Of a DNA stretch of 64,000 nt, positions 1 through 13,700 are shown piece after piece (positions within the stretch are counted from its first letter, which is position 1; each line of letters begins with the position of its first letter). The DNA is from Diplosphaera chodatii. Lineage: Eukaryota > Chlorophyta > Trebouxiophyceae > Prasiolales > Stichococcaceae. The notes beneath the pieces are model-generated. The model did not search any database and was not told where the DNA came from. It saw only the letters and a program-made list of their open reading frames with translations. Location: NCBI GenBank assembly GCA_032358165.1, contig JAALGY010000061.1, positions 1,550,001 to 1,614,000 on the forward strand, written 5' to 3'. The translations under genes were made by a program, and so were the position numbers.

Positions 1-365
1 TGTGCACATGAGACAGCAGCCGGCTGCACTGCGCACCCGGATGGCAAGGCACATCGCAAGGTAATTATCCTCCTTGCTGGCAGCTGGAAGGTCCTCAGCT
101 CTGTCGCCAGCCCGGAGCGGCCATTGCAAAGAACGTACGGAGGCGGCGACATTGGAGAGGCTGCTGGCACCGCGCCCTCGCCGGTGCAGGTCAGCATCTG
201 CAGGTGGTGCAGCGCAATGTCTTCAGTGGGAGCATCTCGCTATCAGCATTGTGCAGATTGCCTCAGCACTGCAGGCTCTAATGCTGCAGGCTCTCATGCT
301 GCAAGCTTAACAGGCGGTCGAATGACAGCAGGCCTGGACCACCCTCTGCCGCACCTGCGCTGCAC

Positions 366-520
366 CTGCCATACTTGAGCACCAGCAGGACGGCGATGAA
401 GAGAGTGGCGGCGTTGGCGATGACCGTGATGGTGACGGCGGCTCGCTGCATGCCGCCAGACTGAGGGCTGAGCAAACCGCCGCCACTGGCGGCGGAACCA
501 TCATCGCTGCTGTCCCTCAT
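366..520 (-). CDS. 5' exon of an unidentified gene leaving the left edge
   Basis: The ATG at 520-518 has an in-frame TAA three codons upstream, which makes it a plausible true start. It opens a 51-codon frame: a Ser/Gly-rich N-terminus of about 23 residues, then a strongly hydrophobic stretch (about residues 25-49, reading AAVTITVIANAATLFIAVLL) that looks like a single membrane anchor. The frame meets a CAG|GTGCAG donor at 366/365; a second possible donor lies about 15 nt further on. Positions 1-200 on the minus strand are also open in one frame, but I could not join them in phase with confidence, so the rest of the gene is not modelled. The family is not recognised. A chance ORF is possible. 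Confidence 0.35.
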
Positions 521-1253
521 ACACGTTTAGCGTGCTCACTGCACGTGGCTGCTGCAAAACCTGCGCACAGCAGATGCATGCTTGCCGGTTCTGCTGGTGC
601 AGTGCGTGCAGACGACATAGGTTCATGACTGAGCAACAGCGAGGCGCCCCAAACCGGCCAACCCTAAACCCCTTGAGACATATTGACAAAGACGCAGGCG
701 ACTGTTGAGTGTGACAATCATGTGCAGACTGCTCGGATCACACCAGATGGAGGCGAGGCCGCTGCTTGCTTTGGCTCAGCCCTGGTGATTGGCACAGGCG
801 GGTTTATCGGCGGCCCTGCCGAACTGTCCCATCATGCCATGCTGCAGTTCCCTGCTGTGTGCAGCTGTAGCTAGAGGACTCCTGCTCGCTTCAAAGGCAG
901 CACGCACTTGCGGTTGGACACTTGGTCGTAGCGGCCGACGACGACACAGCCTGGTCTGACGGGTCAAAATGTCAAGGGTGGCAGCTGACCATCAGATGTG
1001 ATTGCTCGACACCCAAGGTCCCAGGCAGGCCAGAAGCCACACGGTTTCAGGGAGAGGTCAAACATGTCCTTGCATGCACCTGCCAGCATTGGCAGCTGCA
1101 GCCTGTCAGGCTCATCTGCATCCGTTTGCTGATGCCACAAACCGTGCGGGTGGTGCATCCGCTGGTGACAACCTGTCGCTGTGCGCCGCATGTGTGCAGA
1201 GCACAACAGGATGCAGTCAGACAATACAACTCACAGAGCAGGACCCGACCAGC
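521..1253. other. Intergenic stretch between two minus-strand genes
   Basis: No reading frame here shows coding-like composition or consistent splice sites. The stretch should hold the promoter of the leftmost gene and the region just beyond the 3' end of the exchanger gene. Confidence 0.5.
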
Positions 1254-1258
1254 TTACA
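1254..1258 (-). terminator. Candidate poly(A) signal of the SOS1-like gene
   Basis: TTACA on the plus strand reads TGTAA on the minus strand, the usual green-algal poly(A) signal. It lies about 445 nt beyond the stop codon of the exchanger gene and would give a 3' UTR of that length. It is a short motif, so chance occurrence is possible. Confidence 0.4.
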
Positions 1259-1701
1259 GCATAAATAGGAATGCAGTCTGACTGCACAGCTCCTTGCGCG
1301 GCTCCCAACAACAATGCTGGCAGCCGCTTGCAACACCACACTTCATGAAACGAAATACATACTTCTGGCGAAGGCCCTTCATCCCACCTCAAAGCAATGA
1401 GCTGCAACATACAATCACTTCGTGCTCTCTGTCAAGACTCTGTACGGGCGCTCAGACAACAGCTGCCACTTGGGCCCACGCATCAGCAGTCGGCCCAGCA
1501 GCAGCCCCGTCCAAGCGCCGTGGATGAACTGATCAAGGTCCATAATTGACATGCTGCCGACCTCGCAACATCCCCCAGCAGGGCCCACCATCCCCTGACA
1601 TTGCCCATGTGCAGTGGCACAACCCCGCTGTTGCAGCCACTATATAATGATCGTCACTACATAAGTCGATCGTCATGGTTGCTGGCGAGTACGGCGCCCG
1701 C

Positions 1702-4700
1702 TTAGTGGTGGCTCGACTGGCTCTTCAGCATGTCCGCCATGGACTTGCGCTGCAGGTGCGGCGCGCGCAGCTCGCCGCCGGAGCCGCCCATGGGCAGGCG
1801 CCGGGAGCTGCGGCGCGCGAGCGCGGGGCGGCTGCCCTGGGAGTCCCCGGCGGCGTAGCCCTCCCTGGAGTCCCCGTCATGCTCCGCCACGCCGTCGTCG
1901 AACCGCACGCCGCCGGCCCGGCCCCTGGCCCCTGCCGCCGCCCTGCCGCTGGCCTCCGCACCCTGTGCGGCGGGGACGCGGCCGCCGCTGCCGCTGTTGC
2001 TGCCGTCGTCGGGGCGGGGCATCCCGTTGGCGGTCGCTGACGCGCTGCGGCCGAAGCCGAGGCCGGCGCCCAGGCGGAAGCTGTTGGCCGAGTCCTGCGT
2101 GCCGTTCTCGCCGCCGCGCCGGCCGCTGCCAGCCAGCGCGCCGCCCAGCGGCTTGAGCAGCCTGCAGCATGGCACAAAGCTGGTCGGCAGCGTGGAGTTG
2201 GCTGCGACCCGTTGCTAACCGCCCCACAGAAACCCATCAGCCTTCATCAGGGAGTCTGCCCGCCTCTGACGGCCAGCTGAGTACTTCCCTGCAGGCTTGC
2301 CGCCCCATCTGCTAGGAGCAAGGGGCAGGGGGTGGCGCACTTGGGGGGCAGCGCGGCGGTGAGGGCGCGCATGGGGGCGGACACAGACCGGGGCACCGCC
2401 TCCAGCACCTCCGCCACCCGGCCGCCCGTGCTGCCCTCCATGTCGCTGGTGCCCGCCCACCGCTCGCTGGCCCACTTCTTGGTGCCCGGGGTGGCTGCAC
2501 GGGACAACAATCGGAGACTGTCACTTCAGCAAACTTGACAGCGCCAAAGAGCAGCCTGGAATTGCTTCTGCGGTTCTCACGGTGCTCTGGCTGCTGCATA
2601 CAGATGCAGGGCTGTTCAGGTGCCACCCCTCGCTGATGAGACGGTATGCTATGAGGCCAGACGCTAGTCGTGCTTAAATGCAGCAATTAAAGCCCTCACT
2701 GGAGCTGTGCGCCCGCGAGTACTCGTCCAGCGGGGGCGGCGGCGGCAGCGCCGCCAGCACCGCGTCCAGCGCCGCCTCGTCGCTGGCGCACACCACCAGC
2801 GTCGCGCCGAACTCCCCCGCCTCCACGCCCGCTGGCCGGCTGACCTGCGGCCGCGGCCGGGGGCGCTTCAATTACAACACGCTCGTCGGAAGGACTCGTT
2901 TGTATGTATACGAGCATGCGCAACAATGTACGGAACTGCACCATGTGTGTCTGGAGTCAAGTTAAACACCCGGAGCCTGATGCGCTTGTGCATGCGTCAC
3001 TTGCTGCAGCGCGCGGCGCCACGACTCCTTGGAACACAGCAGGACGTGCGTCAAGAGCCAGTGGTGCAGCTTCCTACCTCCACGCGCTCCTCCGCCGCGG
3101 GCCCCTCGCTGCCGGCGGTGCTGCTGCCGCCCGGCATGCTGCCGTCGCCGCCCTGGGGCGTCTCAGCACCCGCGGACGGGCGCATGTCCCACACCCAGGG
3201 CAGCAGCGCCGGCGCATGGTGCTCCTCACCCTGCAGCAATTTGCCGGCCCTGTCTTGGAGGTTTTGGAGGGTTTGTGACGCTGGCTACACATGAGTCAGG
3301 AGCTTGCTGGCAAGCCACTGCCATATCACAGCACTGTCCACAGGCGTGTGCAGGTATTCAAAATCACGAGAGGCTGTCTGGGGACGGGGCCGTGCCTGCG
3401 CGCCGTGCTCCGGGATGGCGGAGCCGAACAGCGGCGACCCCTCCTCGCAGAAGCCGCAGGGCGCCCCCGCGGCGTCGCTGGTGGACGTCGCCGAGCCGCG
3501 CAGCAGCACAGCGGAGCAGCCCACCTGCGGGCGCACAGTGAAATCACATTCAACCATTCAGCATTCACACCCGCGTTGCTGACTGCACAACATGTTGCGG
3601 GTTGACCCTGATGACCGCCCAGCAGCACAGCCTCATCAGCTGCTGCTGCACAGCAGGGGGGGTCCGCCGAACAGTGTTTGTCGTGGGTGACAAGATCAGC
3701 AAATGCTGTCCCAGTGTTTCAGGGCGCACCTCCAGGCGCAGGGTGCCGCCGGCCGGCAGCTCCACCAGCTCCCCGCCGCCCAGCTGCTGCCGCATCTCCC
3801 CGTACACCACCTCCGCCTGGTGCTCCCGGTGCCTGCAGGCCGGGCCGCCGGTTGGTCGCGGGTTCAGGGGCTCAGCTCGCCACTGGACACACAGGAAGGA
3901 ACAGGAGGCGGCTTGCGACACTGACAGCTCCCTTATTGACACTTGCAGTGCAGACATTGGCTTGGTCGAGGGCAGCCGGCGCTCACCTCTTGGCGGCGGC
4001 GGCGCGGGTGGCGGCGGTGTGCTGCGGGGCGGCCCCACCCGGGGCCCCGCGCACGCTGTCGTCGCGGCCCGCCGCCTCCAGCAGCGCCGCCAGCGAGCGT
4101 GGCCCCTCTGTGGCGGCCCGCCCCGGCCGCCGCCGCCCCTGCAGAATTGAATGTCCCGAGATGCCTTGCACTGAGCACGCACGCAGCGCTAGCATCAGCA
4201 ATGCAACAGCATGAGCAAGCAGCGCGCAGTAGCTGGACCTTTGAGCATGCTCATGTCACGCAGCCAGCCTCTTCCGGCAGGGCCCGCGGCAGCAGTGGAG
4301 AAGTCCATCAGTCCACTTGACATGCGCCGGTGCCGTTGTTTGAGCATTTGTTCATTCGTTACCTCGACACCGAGCTTAGGCTGGGCGTTGCCGGCATCGA
4401 ACAGCGAGCGCAGCCGCTGCTCCGCGCGGCTCGGGCGGCGCCCCTCGCCCCGCCGGCTCTGCCGCTCCTGCGGCGTCGCAATGAGACACCCATCATAGAA
4501 AAAGCAGCACATCGGCAGCAGCTGGTCGGGAAGGCGCAAAGCCGAGGCAGCCATGATCGTGCAGCCGCATGTCACACCTTTGCCGCGCACGCCGCCCTGA
4601 GCATGTCGCTGATGTGCGCCAGCAGCTGCTCGCGCAGGCGCTCGATGACGTACAGCGCTGCCAGCCGGAACATGTCCACCTGCAGTGTGGTCGGCGGCCG

Positions 4701-7700
4701 ACTCAGCATGTAGGATCCGTTGTCACAGAGGGTACACCACAGACGTGCGTCACGAAGACCACCGCTGTCCCCACGCTTGACACAGCAACTTTTGCGCTCT
4801 CCCAGCCTGGGGTCAGGCGCTTGCGACCGGCATCCCTGGCAGCCTTGCAGCGCCGAAACGATGGTCCCTGGTTTTAAGAATGTGACAGCTGGGCTGGAGG
4901 TGAGTGTGCCACCGAGACGCGCACCTCCAGCTGCATATAGACGGGGTCCCCAGCGGCGGCGCGCGCCCGCACCAGCGCGATGCCGTTCGGCGGCAGCTCG
5001 AACACCACGGGCCCCTTGCCCAGGGCGTTGCCCTCCGCAATGGCGACGGCCCGACCCGCCAGGCTCTCGCCTGCAACATTTCGAGGACCGCATCAGCAAT
5101 CGCATATGAGGTTATGACATACCTACCCATAACTACCATGGGTATGTGAGAACAGCCGCTGTGTGCCAGAAAGCTCAGGCGGCGCAGGTTCCCTGGTTGG
5201 TGCAACATTGCCTGGCCACCGACACACTGGGCATGCATAGCTGTGGTCAGCTGTGAGGAGAAGCCAGATGAGTTCCAGAGTCAGACAGCGACACTGGCTT
5301 ATCAGCGCTGCGTGGCTGCGAAGGCGACCTGTGAGCGCGGAGAACAGGCCGAACATGCCGCCGGTGCCCAGGAAGTAGGTCTGGCTGGTGCCCTGCCACA
5401 CGTCGTACCGCACCCGCACCAGGCCGCTGCACACGATGAAGATGCCCTCGTCCTGCAGACAGCATTCCAGAACATGTTGCGGTTGCCAGTACAGCAGCAA
5501 ACCAACGACAGCACCGTCCATGACGACAACAATTGCGCAGCCTGCTGTGCACGACGCAGGGCCATGCAGCTGTCAGCGCGCACCGGTGCGGACTCGTGGA
5601 TCTGGCGCCCCGAGCGGTACATGAGCAGCCGCCCGTGCGCCAGCACCTGCTCCAACACCTTGGACGGCACCTGCGGCCCCGCAAACCAAGACTTGAACAT
5701 GGGCTGGCAAGCACAGGCAAACACATTGCTTGGGCTGGTGCTGTGATCTGGTACTGTGATCGAGTTGACGCCCTGGCAACAGTAGTGGCGATCGACATGC
5801 CCTGCGCATGGTCGGTTTGATCCAAGCATGGCAGTGGAGAGGCGACACACAAATACATGATTAGTGCTGCACTGAAGCGTATCAAGTGGGCGGGTGCTTG
5901 GATCAGGCAATTGTTCACCTGGCGCATGATGGGCAGGCTGCGCAGGACCTCGATGACGAGCGGCGCGCGCCAGGTGGGGCCCCGGTGCGCGAGCACCCGG
6001 ATGGCGGTGTCCACCGGCTCCGCCATGAGGCTCGCCTCCTGCGCAACGCCAAATGGAGCGCATTGCAGCCATACTGCTGCGACCAGATGCTGAGGTGAAA
6101 ACGAGCTCGTCTCGCCTGCACGCTGTGCCCTGCCTGGCTGCGCACACGTGCGCCGGCAAGCAGGCAGCTGGAACACGTTCTGGCGATGCCAAATAGTGGG
6201 CCTCCGCAAGCAGAGCAGTCGTACTGTGTCAGATGAGCTGCGAGCAGGTTGAGGTCACCTGCTCAGTGACCATGCCGGAGTGCGCCATGCGTTCCACAAA
6301 CACCAGCTGCTGCCGCAGCACCGCCATTGCCGCCCTGCCACACGAGAAATGGGTCAGCACGCACAGATCACACCCTCATGAACACCTCAGCCGCAGCTGC
6401 AATACTGCAACACTGCTGTCCAGGTCGTCGTCTGGACTTCCCTCTCCTCACAAAGCACAGGATGCAGTCAAAAGGCGTTGACGCAACCCGCCACGCACCG
6501 GTAGGACTGGATGGCGCGGAAGCGCTCGGGCGCCTCGATCTCGCGGTCGATGATGAACTTCCACACCTTGGCGGTCTCCGCCTCCACCTCCCCCATCAGC
6601 ACCGCGGACGCCTCGTGCTCCCACAGCCAGTGCACCTGCGGACTCGCGCACCGCCAAGCAACCTTCACGCTTTCTCTTTCTTTCCTCATTACTGCTGTTC
6701 CCAAAGCATGTCGCAGGGCACTATGATCAGGCCATTCTGCTCCAACGGCGCCTTTACATGCGGCAACCGAGCTGCTGCTCTGTTCCACCACCCATGCGGC
6801 AGATAGCACAGCCCCTGAGCAGGGTGGATATGCATCTGCGCACCTGGGGGGAGTGCGTCAGGGCGAGCAGGTACTCCATCGCGACCTCGCAGCTCAGCAG
6901 CAGCTGCTTCGACAGCAGCCGCTGGCCCAGCGCCACGATCTGGTAGCCGGGCACGCCCAGGCCCCACCGCAGGACCGCCCAGTTGGAGCGCCGCAGCTTG
7001 ATGCCAAAGCGCCGCAGCCGGAACACGCCGCGCACCTGCAGCGGCAGTGTGCGCTTTCGATTCACATCTAACCAAGCGTCATGGAGCGACCCAATACTTA
7101 TTGCAGGCCTCGACCCCGTGGCCGTGGCATGGTATACCCATGGCAGATCGACACAACTGCAGGTGCACAGCAGGTGCTCCTGTTGCCCTCGGCACCAACT
7201 GCCACTGGGCTTTGCCTGTGTCCAACGTTCCAGGCCTGGTCAACCTACTGCAAAGCTGCTTGGAGCCAGACCGCAGACATTAGGCACTTCACTGGCAGGC
7301 GCCTCGCCAGCAGCGCGCAGCCAGCCGCCAGTGACCTCATGCTAGTCCCTGAGCACCGCATTTCCGCTGACTCACCAGCAGCGCACGGCCCCAGCCGCCG
7401 GTGACCTCCTTCTCGAGGCTGTCCCACAGCGAGAGCGGCGTGTCGGGGCTGTCGATCTCCACATCACAGCCGTGGTCCAGGATGCGCAGGCCCTGTGGAC
7501 GCATGAGGCCGCTGTCAGACTGCAAGCTGTACTTTGAATGTCAGGAGTGTCCGATGAGCTCAGAACCAGCAACATCTGTGAGCCCAGTGTGCACCACAGC
7601 CTGTGGCAGCTGCGTTGCAGGCCTGCGCCTCGACAGTCACCTTGCTCGACAGCAGGCCCTCGGTCTGCTTGGTGTGGAAGTACCGCTTCATGCCGGCGCA

Positions 7701-10700
7701 GATACGGGCGCGCATGTCAGAGACCTCCTCGGCTGTCGGCTGCGGCGCTTGCGCCTGCGCAGCAATGATGCGACCTGAGGACTGGCTGTCAACACCATTG
7801 TGTGTCGAGCCCAGGGCAACAAGATCGCATAGACATCAGCTGCAACACAAGCACTGCTAGGAAGGTTTCCCTGCTGCACTCGCCACACTGCCATGTGATT
7901 TCATCCTTCATCGGAGTCTGATGCTTTTTGGCTCATCGGAGTCTGATGCTTTCGGTTGCCAAACGAGGCAACAATTAGAGACCAGGTGCATGTTTGCGAC
8001 GTGAGACTGTGCACACCTCGGGCTCCTCGTCGCTGCCGACGCCCCCGGACCGACGGCTGGCGGCTGTGAGGCTGTTGTTGGCGGACGACGGCCCCGCCGA
8101 CAGCATGTGGCGGTGCTTCGGCAGCACCCCCGTGTGCCAGCTGTGCTGGTGGTTCAGCGCCGTCCTGCAGCAGTAACAGCAGCCTCGTTAGCATTGTGGT
8201 GCTACACGATGATCGAACAAGGGTTGATGCCCGCACATCTGCCAGGACGGCGGCACAGCGACAAGATGCAGACAGAGCTAGATGTTATACTGGCCTGTAT
8301 TGGGCGATGCCACCGCTATAGTGGGACCTGAAGCAATTGCCAGACTCCAATGGCGGTTTATGTATACACATGTCGGTGGAACGCACCCGCTCATCATGCG
8401 CGTCCCCAGGTTGTCCGCGGCAGCCGGGGCGCCCTCCTCAGGCAGGTCGCCGCTGCTGTGCGCGTGCGACAGCCCGCTGAGGTTCTTCTGCAGGGTCCTG
8501 CATCAACAAGCGGGGGCCAAACATGACCATCACGCTGCGATTAGCCAGACTATGCACAGGGTGAGCACTGCATACAAAGCAGTGTGCAGCGTTAAGACAT
8601 GACGGCAGTTAGCACGGACAGGCTGCATGTGACAGGTGTTGGAGCCTTGCCTGTTGCGGGCCATGCCGCTGGTCCATGTGAGCGAGTGCTCCTCGTCGAC
8701 GGACTCCGCCGCAACCGCTCCAGGGCCGAAGATTGACGGCCCCGCCGCGCCGAAGGAGGGGCCTGAACCGCTGCCGGCGATGTCGAGCGTCGGCTTGGCA
8801 CGGAATGAGTGGCGCTGCAGGAAACAGGCCCGGAAAGCTCTACACATGCCCAGAACTGTGCAGGTGCCGCCATTGGTGCTGACACCATCAGCAGCGTCTG
8901 GTGTGATCTGGCTGATTGGGCACTCCTGCAGCCGGGCATATCATGCTGACGGTCAGCACAGGGGTGCGCAGAGCCCAGCCAGACCTGGGCCGGTGGCTGC
9001 ACAGTGAAGTTCTCGGTGGCGGCCGCGTCCCCTGAGTGGCAGTGCTCAACCGCCTCCCGGTGCCTGCAGTTTGGATTGCAAGTCTGCCAACTGCCTGTCG
9101 CTGCCATGCAGAGTTGCCCCGTGTCAATGGACCTGAAAAAGCATATGGGGGCATATGCCACACATGGACATGTGTCGAACTTTCAACCAACCAACTCAAC
9201 CGGCAGGACCAGGCACACACCTGGAGACATCCTCCGAGCTGGGCTCCTCCGCATCCACCTCCACATCCTCGTCCGCAGGCGCCACCCCGTGGCCGAGCGC
9301 CTTCTTGCCTGCGACAGCCGGGTCTGACGTATCAGGCATCGGTGCGACGGGCAGCATAGGCAGCGCTGCCCGGAGCATGAGGGGAGAGCACAAGAGCTGG
9401 AAGAGCAAGAGCCAGGCATGTCCTCCCTGGCCAGGTGAGCACAACTGCTGCCTCCCGCACAGCTGCGGCTGCACCACAGTGCGGCGTCGTGCGTCCAGAC
9501 ACGCCTCACCGCGTTTGCCGTGCTTGCTGCCGGCCTCGCTGCCGGACGCCGACTCCCAGTCGGCGACGCCGGACTTCTTGCTGAGGCCGCCGCCGCGGGG
9601 GTGGCGCGGGCTGCGGGGACTGCGGGGGCTGGTATCCCGGCCAGACGGCGGGCCATCCTGGTCACCTGCACCGGCAGTTCGAACAGAGAGGCTGACCGCT
9701 GTGCTCCGCAGTGATAGCCCACCCTGCACCTCAGGGGCACAGCTCACCTGCATGAACAGCATACCATGCCACAGGCCCCGCTGCTCATCTTGGCCCCAGG
9801 AAAACCTACCTACCAAGCCGGCAGTGCGAGCAAACCGTGCGGCCCCGACATGGATATCACCCACGGTGATATGATATGCACCAGGGGATGTACGCGGCAC
9901 AGGCGGAAGGGTCAGCACGCACCTGCGCGGGGGGCGGCGCCTCCGGGGAAGAGGCCCTTGAGCGAGGGGCGGGGCGTCAGGCTGCGCACGCGCTCCAGGG
10001 AGGTGGAGGCGCCGGACAGCACGCGGCCCGCCAGGCGCGTGAGCGACGTGGCGCTGTCCTGGTTGACCCTGTCCGCTGGCTCGTCAGGGCCTGCGCACGC
10101 TGCAACCAGGTGATGGGCTGTTGCACCAGAGGCGCAGCAGCACTCTGGGGTGGGGCAAGTTGGTTTTGCAGCAGCGATGTGAAGTGACTGCTTTGCACTC
10201 TGGACTGCCTCTGCAGCAACACATGTCCAGCCACCTGCTACTTGCCGGGCATGACTGCAGCAGGTGGTGCAGAAAAGCAATCGGCCGCTCACCTGCCAGC
10301 GAGGCCACAGAGCCGAGGCGTGTGTTGGGGTGCTGGCCCCAGTCGTCAAGCTCCGTCGCACCGCCGTCAGCCGGCGGATCTGCTGCGGACCCGGGCTGCG
10401 GCGCCGCCGCTCCCGAGCCCACTGCTTCCGTGGCGCCCCGAGGTGCTGCCTTTGGTGCGGCCGCAGCGCCGTCCGCAACCAGGGCGCCGGGGGGGGCGGA
10501 GTCGGAGCGCGGCGCCGGCTGGATCTCGGTCTCGCTGCCCCAGCGTAGGCCGGCGAGCGCGCCGCGCGCGCTTGCGTTGCTCTGGATGGAGTTCTGCACA
10601 GGCCACGCACCCAATGGTTGGCTGGAACGGCGCCCGTGCACAGGCCATCTGGTGCACATGTACAGTCCGCAGCTACGAATGTGGCCTGCACCTGCAACCA

Positions 10701-13700
10701 ATTCATCAGGATGAAACCTCAGGACGCAAGGAGGTTACACAATTAGGCAGGCACAAGCACCTGGTGATCATCGGCGTCTGCCTCCGACGACAGGTGCGCA
10801 TATGCTGCAGCGAGGCGGTTGTGCAGCGAGGGCTCGCCGCCACCGGTGTCCCCATCTGCCTCTGGCCCCGCCAGTGACTCCACTTCAGCAGCCTCCTCGT
10901 CTGTGAGCGGCTGCCGCCCGTCCTGCAGAAGCGCGCTGTGGCTGCGGCCAGACCGAGCCGCAGGTAGGCCGCTTCCCGCCTCCGCTGCCCCCTCCGCCGT
11001 CGCCCTTTCTGCTTCCGGCAGCCGCGGGCTGGCCGCCTCAAAGCGCTCCCGCAGGCTTCGGCCATCAGGCGCATGAGGTGAGGCCGCAGGGGCAGAACCA
11101 TCATCCGCAGTGGCGGCTGAGGTGGAGGCACCCTGGCGCTGAGTCGGGCTGCTGCTGCTGCGAGGCTTGCTGCTGTCGCCTGCTGCCGGGTGACCAGCTG
11201 CCGGCGCGGTGCCGCTGCCTCTGCCGGGACTGGGCGCGCCCCGCTGCGGAGTGCCGCCATCCTTCTGGGGGCTGCTGGTGCGCGCCTCGATCTGCTGTGC
11301 CAGCTGGCGCACGGGGTGCTGGCGTGGCGAGACAACCTGCAGCAATGCCGGACTGCGAGCTCAGGGGCTGGCAACAGTGGTGCAACAGAGCAGGTGGATG
11401 TGTCGTCACACGTCTGGTGAACAGAAGAAGCCCTGTCCACAGCTGCACAAACAACAGCTACTGGTGCGCTGATGCAGTGACACACAGAGATGCGTTGGTG
11501 CGTGTGGGAGCCTCACCGCTGCTGTGTCAGTATCGAGCTCGCCGCTGCTGCTCTGCTCGGCTGCCGCCGCTGCTGTATCTTCCGCGGCCTCCGGGCCAGC
11601 ACCAACAATGTCTGGCGTGAGGCCCTCCGAGGCGGAGGGGAACAGGCTGGCCAGGCTGCGGCGCGGCGGCTGCGTGTGGGGCGCTGAGGAGGGCCGGGGC
11701 CCGCCGCCGCCGCCAGCATTGCCGCCGCCACCAAAAAGGTCCGCCAGCGAGCGGCGCTGCTCCTCGGGCGCCCGCTTGATGGTGGCCTGCGGCAGGCACA
11801 GTTGTGGGACTCGGCGGGAGATCGGAGTTGCTTTGCTACTGCCTGCGGTACTGTGATATGACTGACTGGTATGTATGAGCCCTGAGAGCCTGAGCACATG
11901 CCTGCAGCTGACCTGAGAGTCGTGGAGCTGCGCCGCGGTCTGCAGCAGCTGCTGCGCGGGGCCGCCGCTGGAGGCGGCCGTGGCGAGTGGCGGCACTGAG
12001 GAGACACGCCCCAGTGGCGGGGCACCCTGCAAGGAGGCATCGCACAGGTCTGCGCGGAGAAGGTCATGTGCTGCCCACGTGTCTGCAACTCTTGGCCTTC
12101 TGGCAAGGGGCACCGCTCAAGCAAGGATCTGAGGTCGGTCAGCACAGAGTTCAAGGAAAGCACCATTCAGGAGGAACCTGTTGGGCGACCGACACAGCTG
12201 TTGCAGCAGCTTCGTTTGGTTGCACACGGGGCAAACATGGCTGCTGCTTCGAATTGGCAGCATCGATCAATGACCACCAAATGCAGATGCTCACATTCGG
12301 CAGCAGCGGCGAGACAGACGTTGCTGAAGGCTCAGACTCCGGCACCGCCGAGAAGCTTTGCGACAGCGCAGAGCCCATCGACTGTGACGCCAGCCGCTTG
12401 GGCGGCGGCCCTGAAGCAAAGACGCTGCCTCGTGCAAGCCGCTGCTGCGCCACCGACCTGTGTCGACCAAGCATTTGAGGTGGAATCCGCATACCAACAT
12501 GCACTCTCATCACTTCCCGACAGACGCTCCTCTCGTGTGCACTGCGCCGCTCTTGCACAGACTGCGATGGGAGAAGCGGAGATGTCCAGCAGAACATACC
12601 TCCTGGCGAGGAAGCCGCGGGGCGGGGGCGCCTCGTGCGTCGGCAGGCCGCCCGCGCTGGAGCGCCGCTGCCGCTCGCCGTTCCCATCCTCCGAGTCCCG
12701 CGTGTCGCGCGGCAGGAACGGCAGCTCCCCATCCAGCGAGTCCTCGTTGAGGTCCGTCATCTGGATCTCCCGCCGCCCGTCGTCCAGCGTGTCGAACGCC
12801 TGCAGGGGCCCACAGCAACGCTTGGCATGCTTCAGCAGGTGGTCTTTCGTATCTCGCCCCTGCATGTGCTACGGCTTGCTGACGTCCGCTTCTGGTACTT
12901 GCGCTGCACGCAAATCAGCACTGCGTCTGAGGAGAGGTACTGCAGGTGTTCAGCTGAGCGCACTTCAGGCAACAGCTTCGGACTCAGCACCATCTCCACA
13001 GGCACAGCACTCATCAGGCACAATATTTTCAAGGTGCCCTAATGCTTGCTGTTGAGCACTCACTATGCGGCTGAATGTTGAGTAAGTGTACAACAGGTGA
13101 TATGCATCAAGCATGCGGAACCTGCTCTTCATCTCATTTTCCATGGCACCAGTAGGTGGACATGCCGCCAGGCTGGAACCTCAAGCCGCTGAGCTGGCAA
13201 TCCTACCTGAACGTTGCCCTTGTCGGACTCTGTCCAGCCCAGCGGGTCAGAGTCGTCGGTCGTAGTCTCAGGTGACGAGTTGTCATCACCCTTGCCGTCC
13301 CTGCAACAAGCACACAATGCCCTTCTGACCCGACATCAGGCAGTGAGCGGCAGAACTACGCCGCCATCACACAAGGCGCCCGCCGAACTTTGCGAAGCAG
13401 CACACTCTGCACAAGCCAGCACAGTTGTGCCGGCATGGAACCAGCATTAGGCCGCCAGCCGCATGCAGATGCTCACGTGTCGCCATCCTTCCTGCCGCCG
13501 CCGCCGCCGCCGCCCCCAGCGCTGCTGCGCCGCCCACCGCCGCCCTTCTCGAGGTCCGCCACAGCCGTGTTGCGGTCCAGGTACTCCTGCAGGTCGGTGA
13601 CATGATTGAGGCTTGGACGCAGCAGGGGTTCAGGAATTTGGTGATGTTCCTGGCAGCGATCCTCGGTATGGCGAAGAGTCTGGCAACCCTGCACGCTGCG

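Noticed and set aside
1640..1650. TATATAA sequence as a TATA box
   Set aside because: It lies just downstream of the exchanger's stop codon, with no gene start in the right place on either strand.
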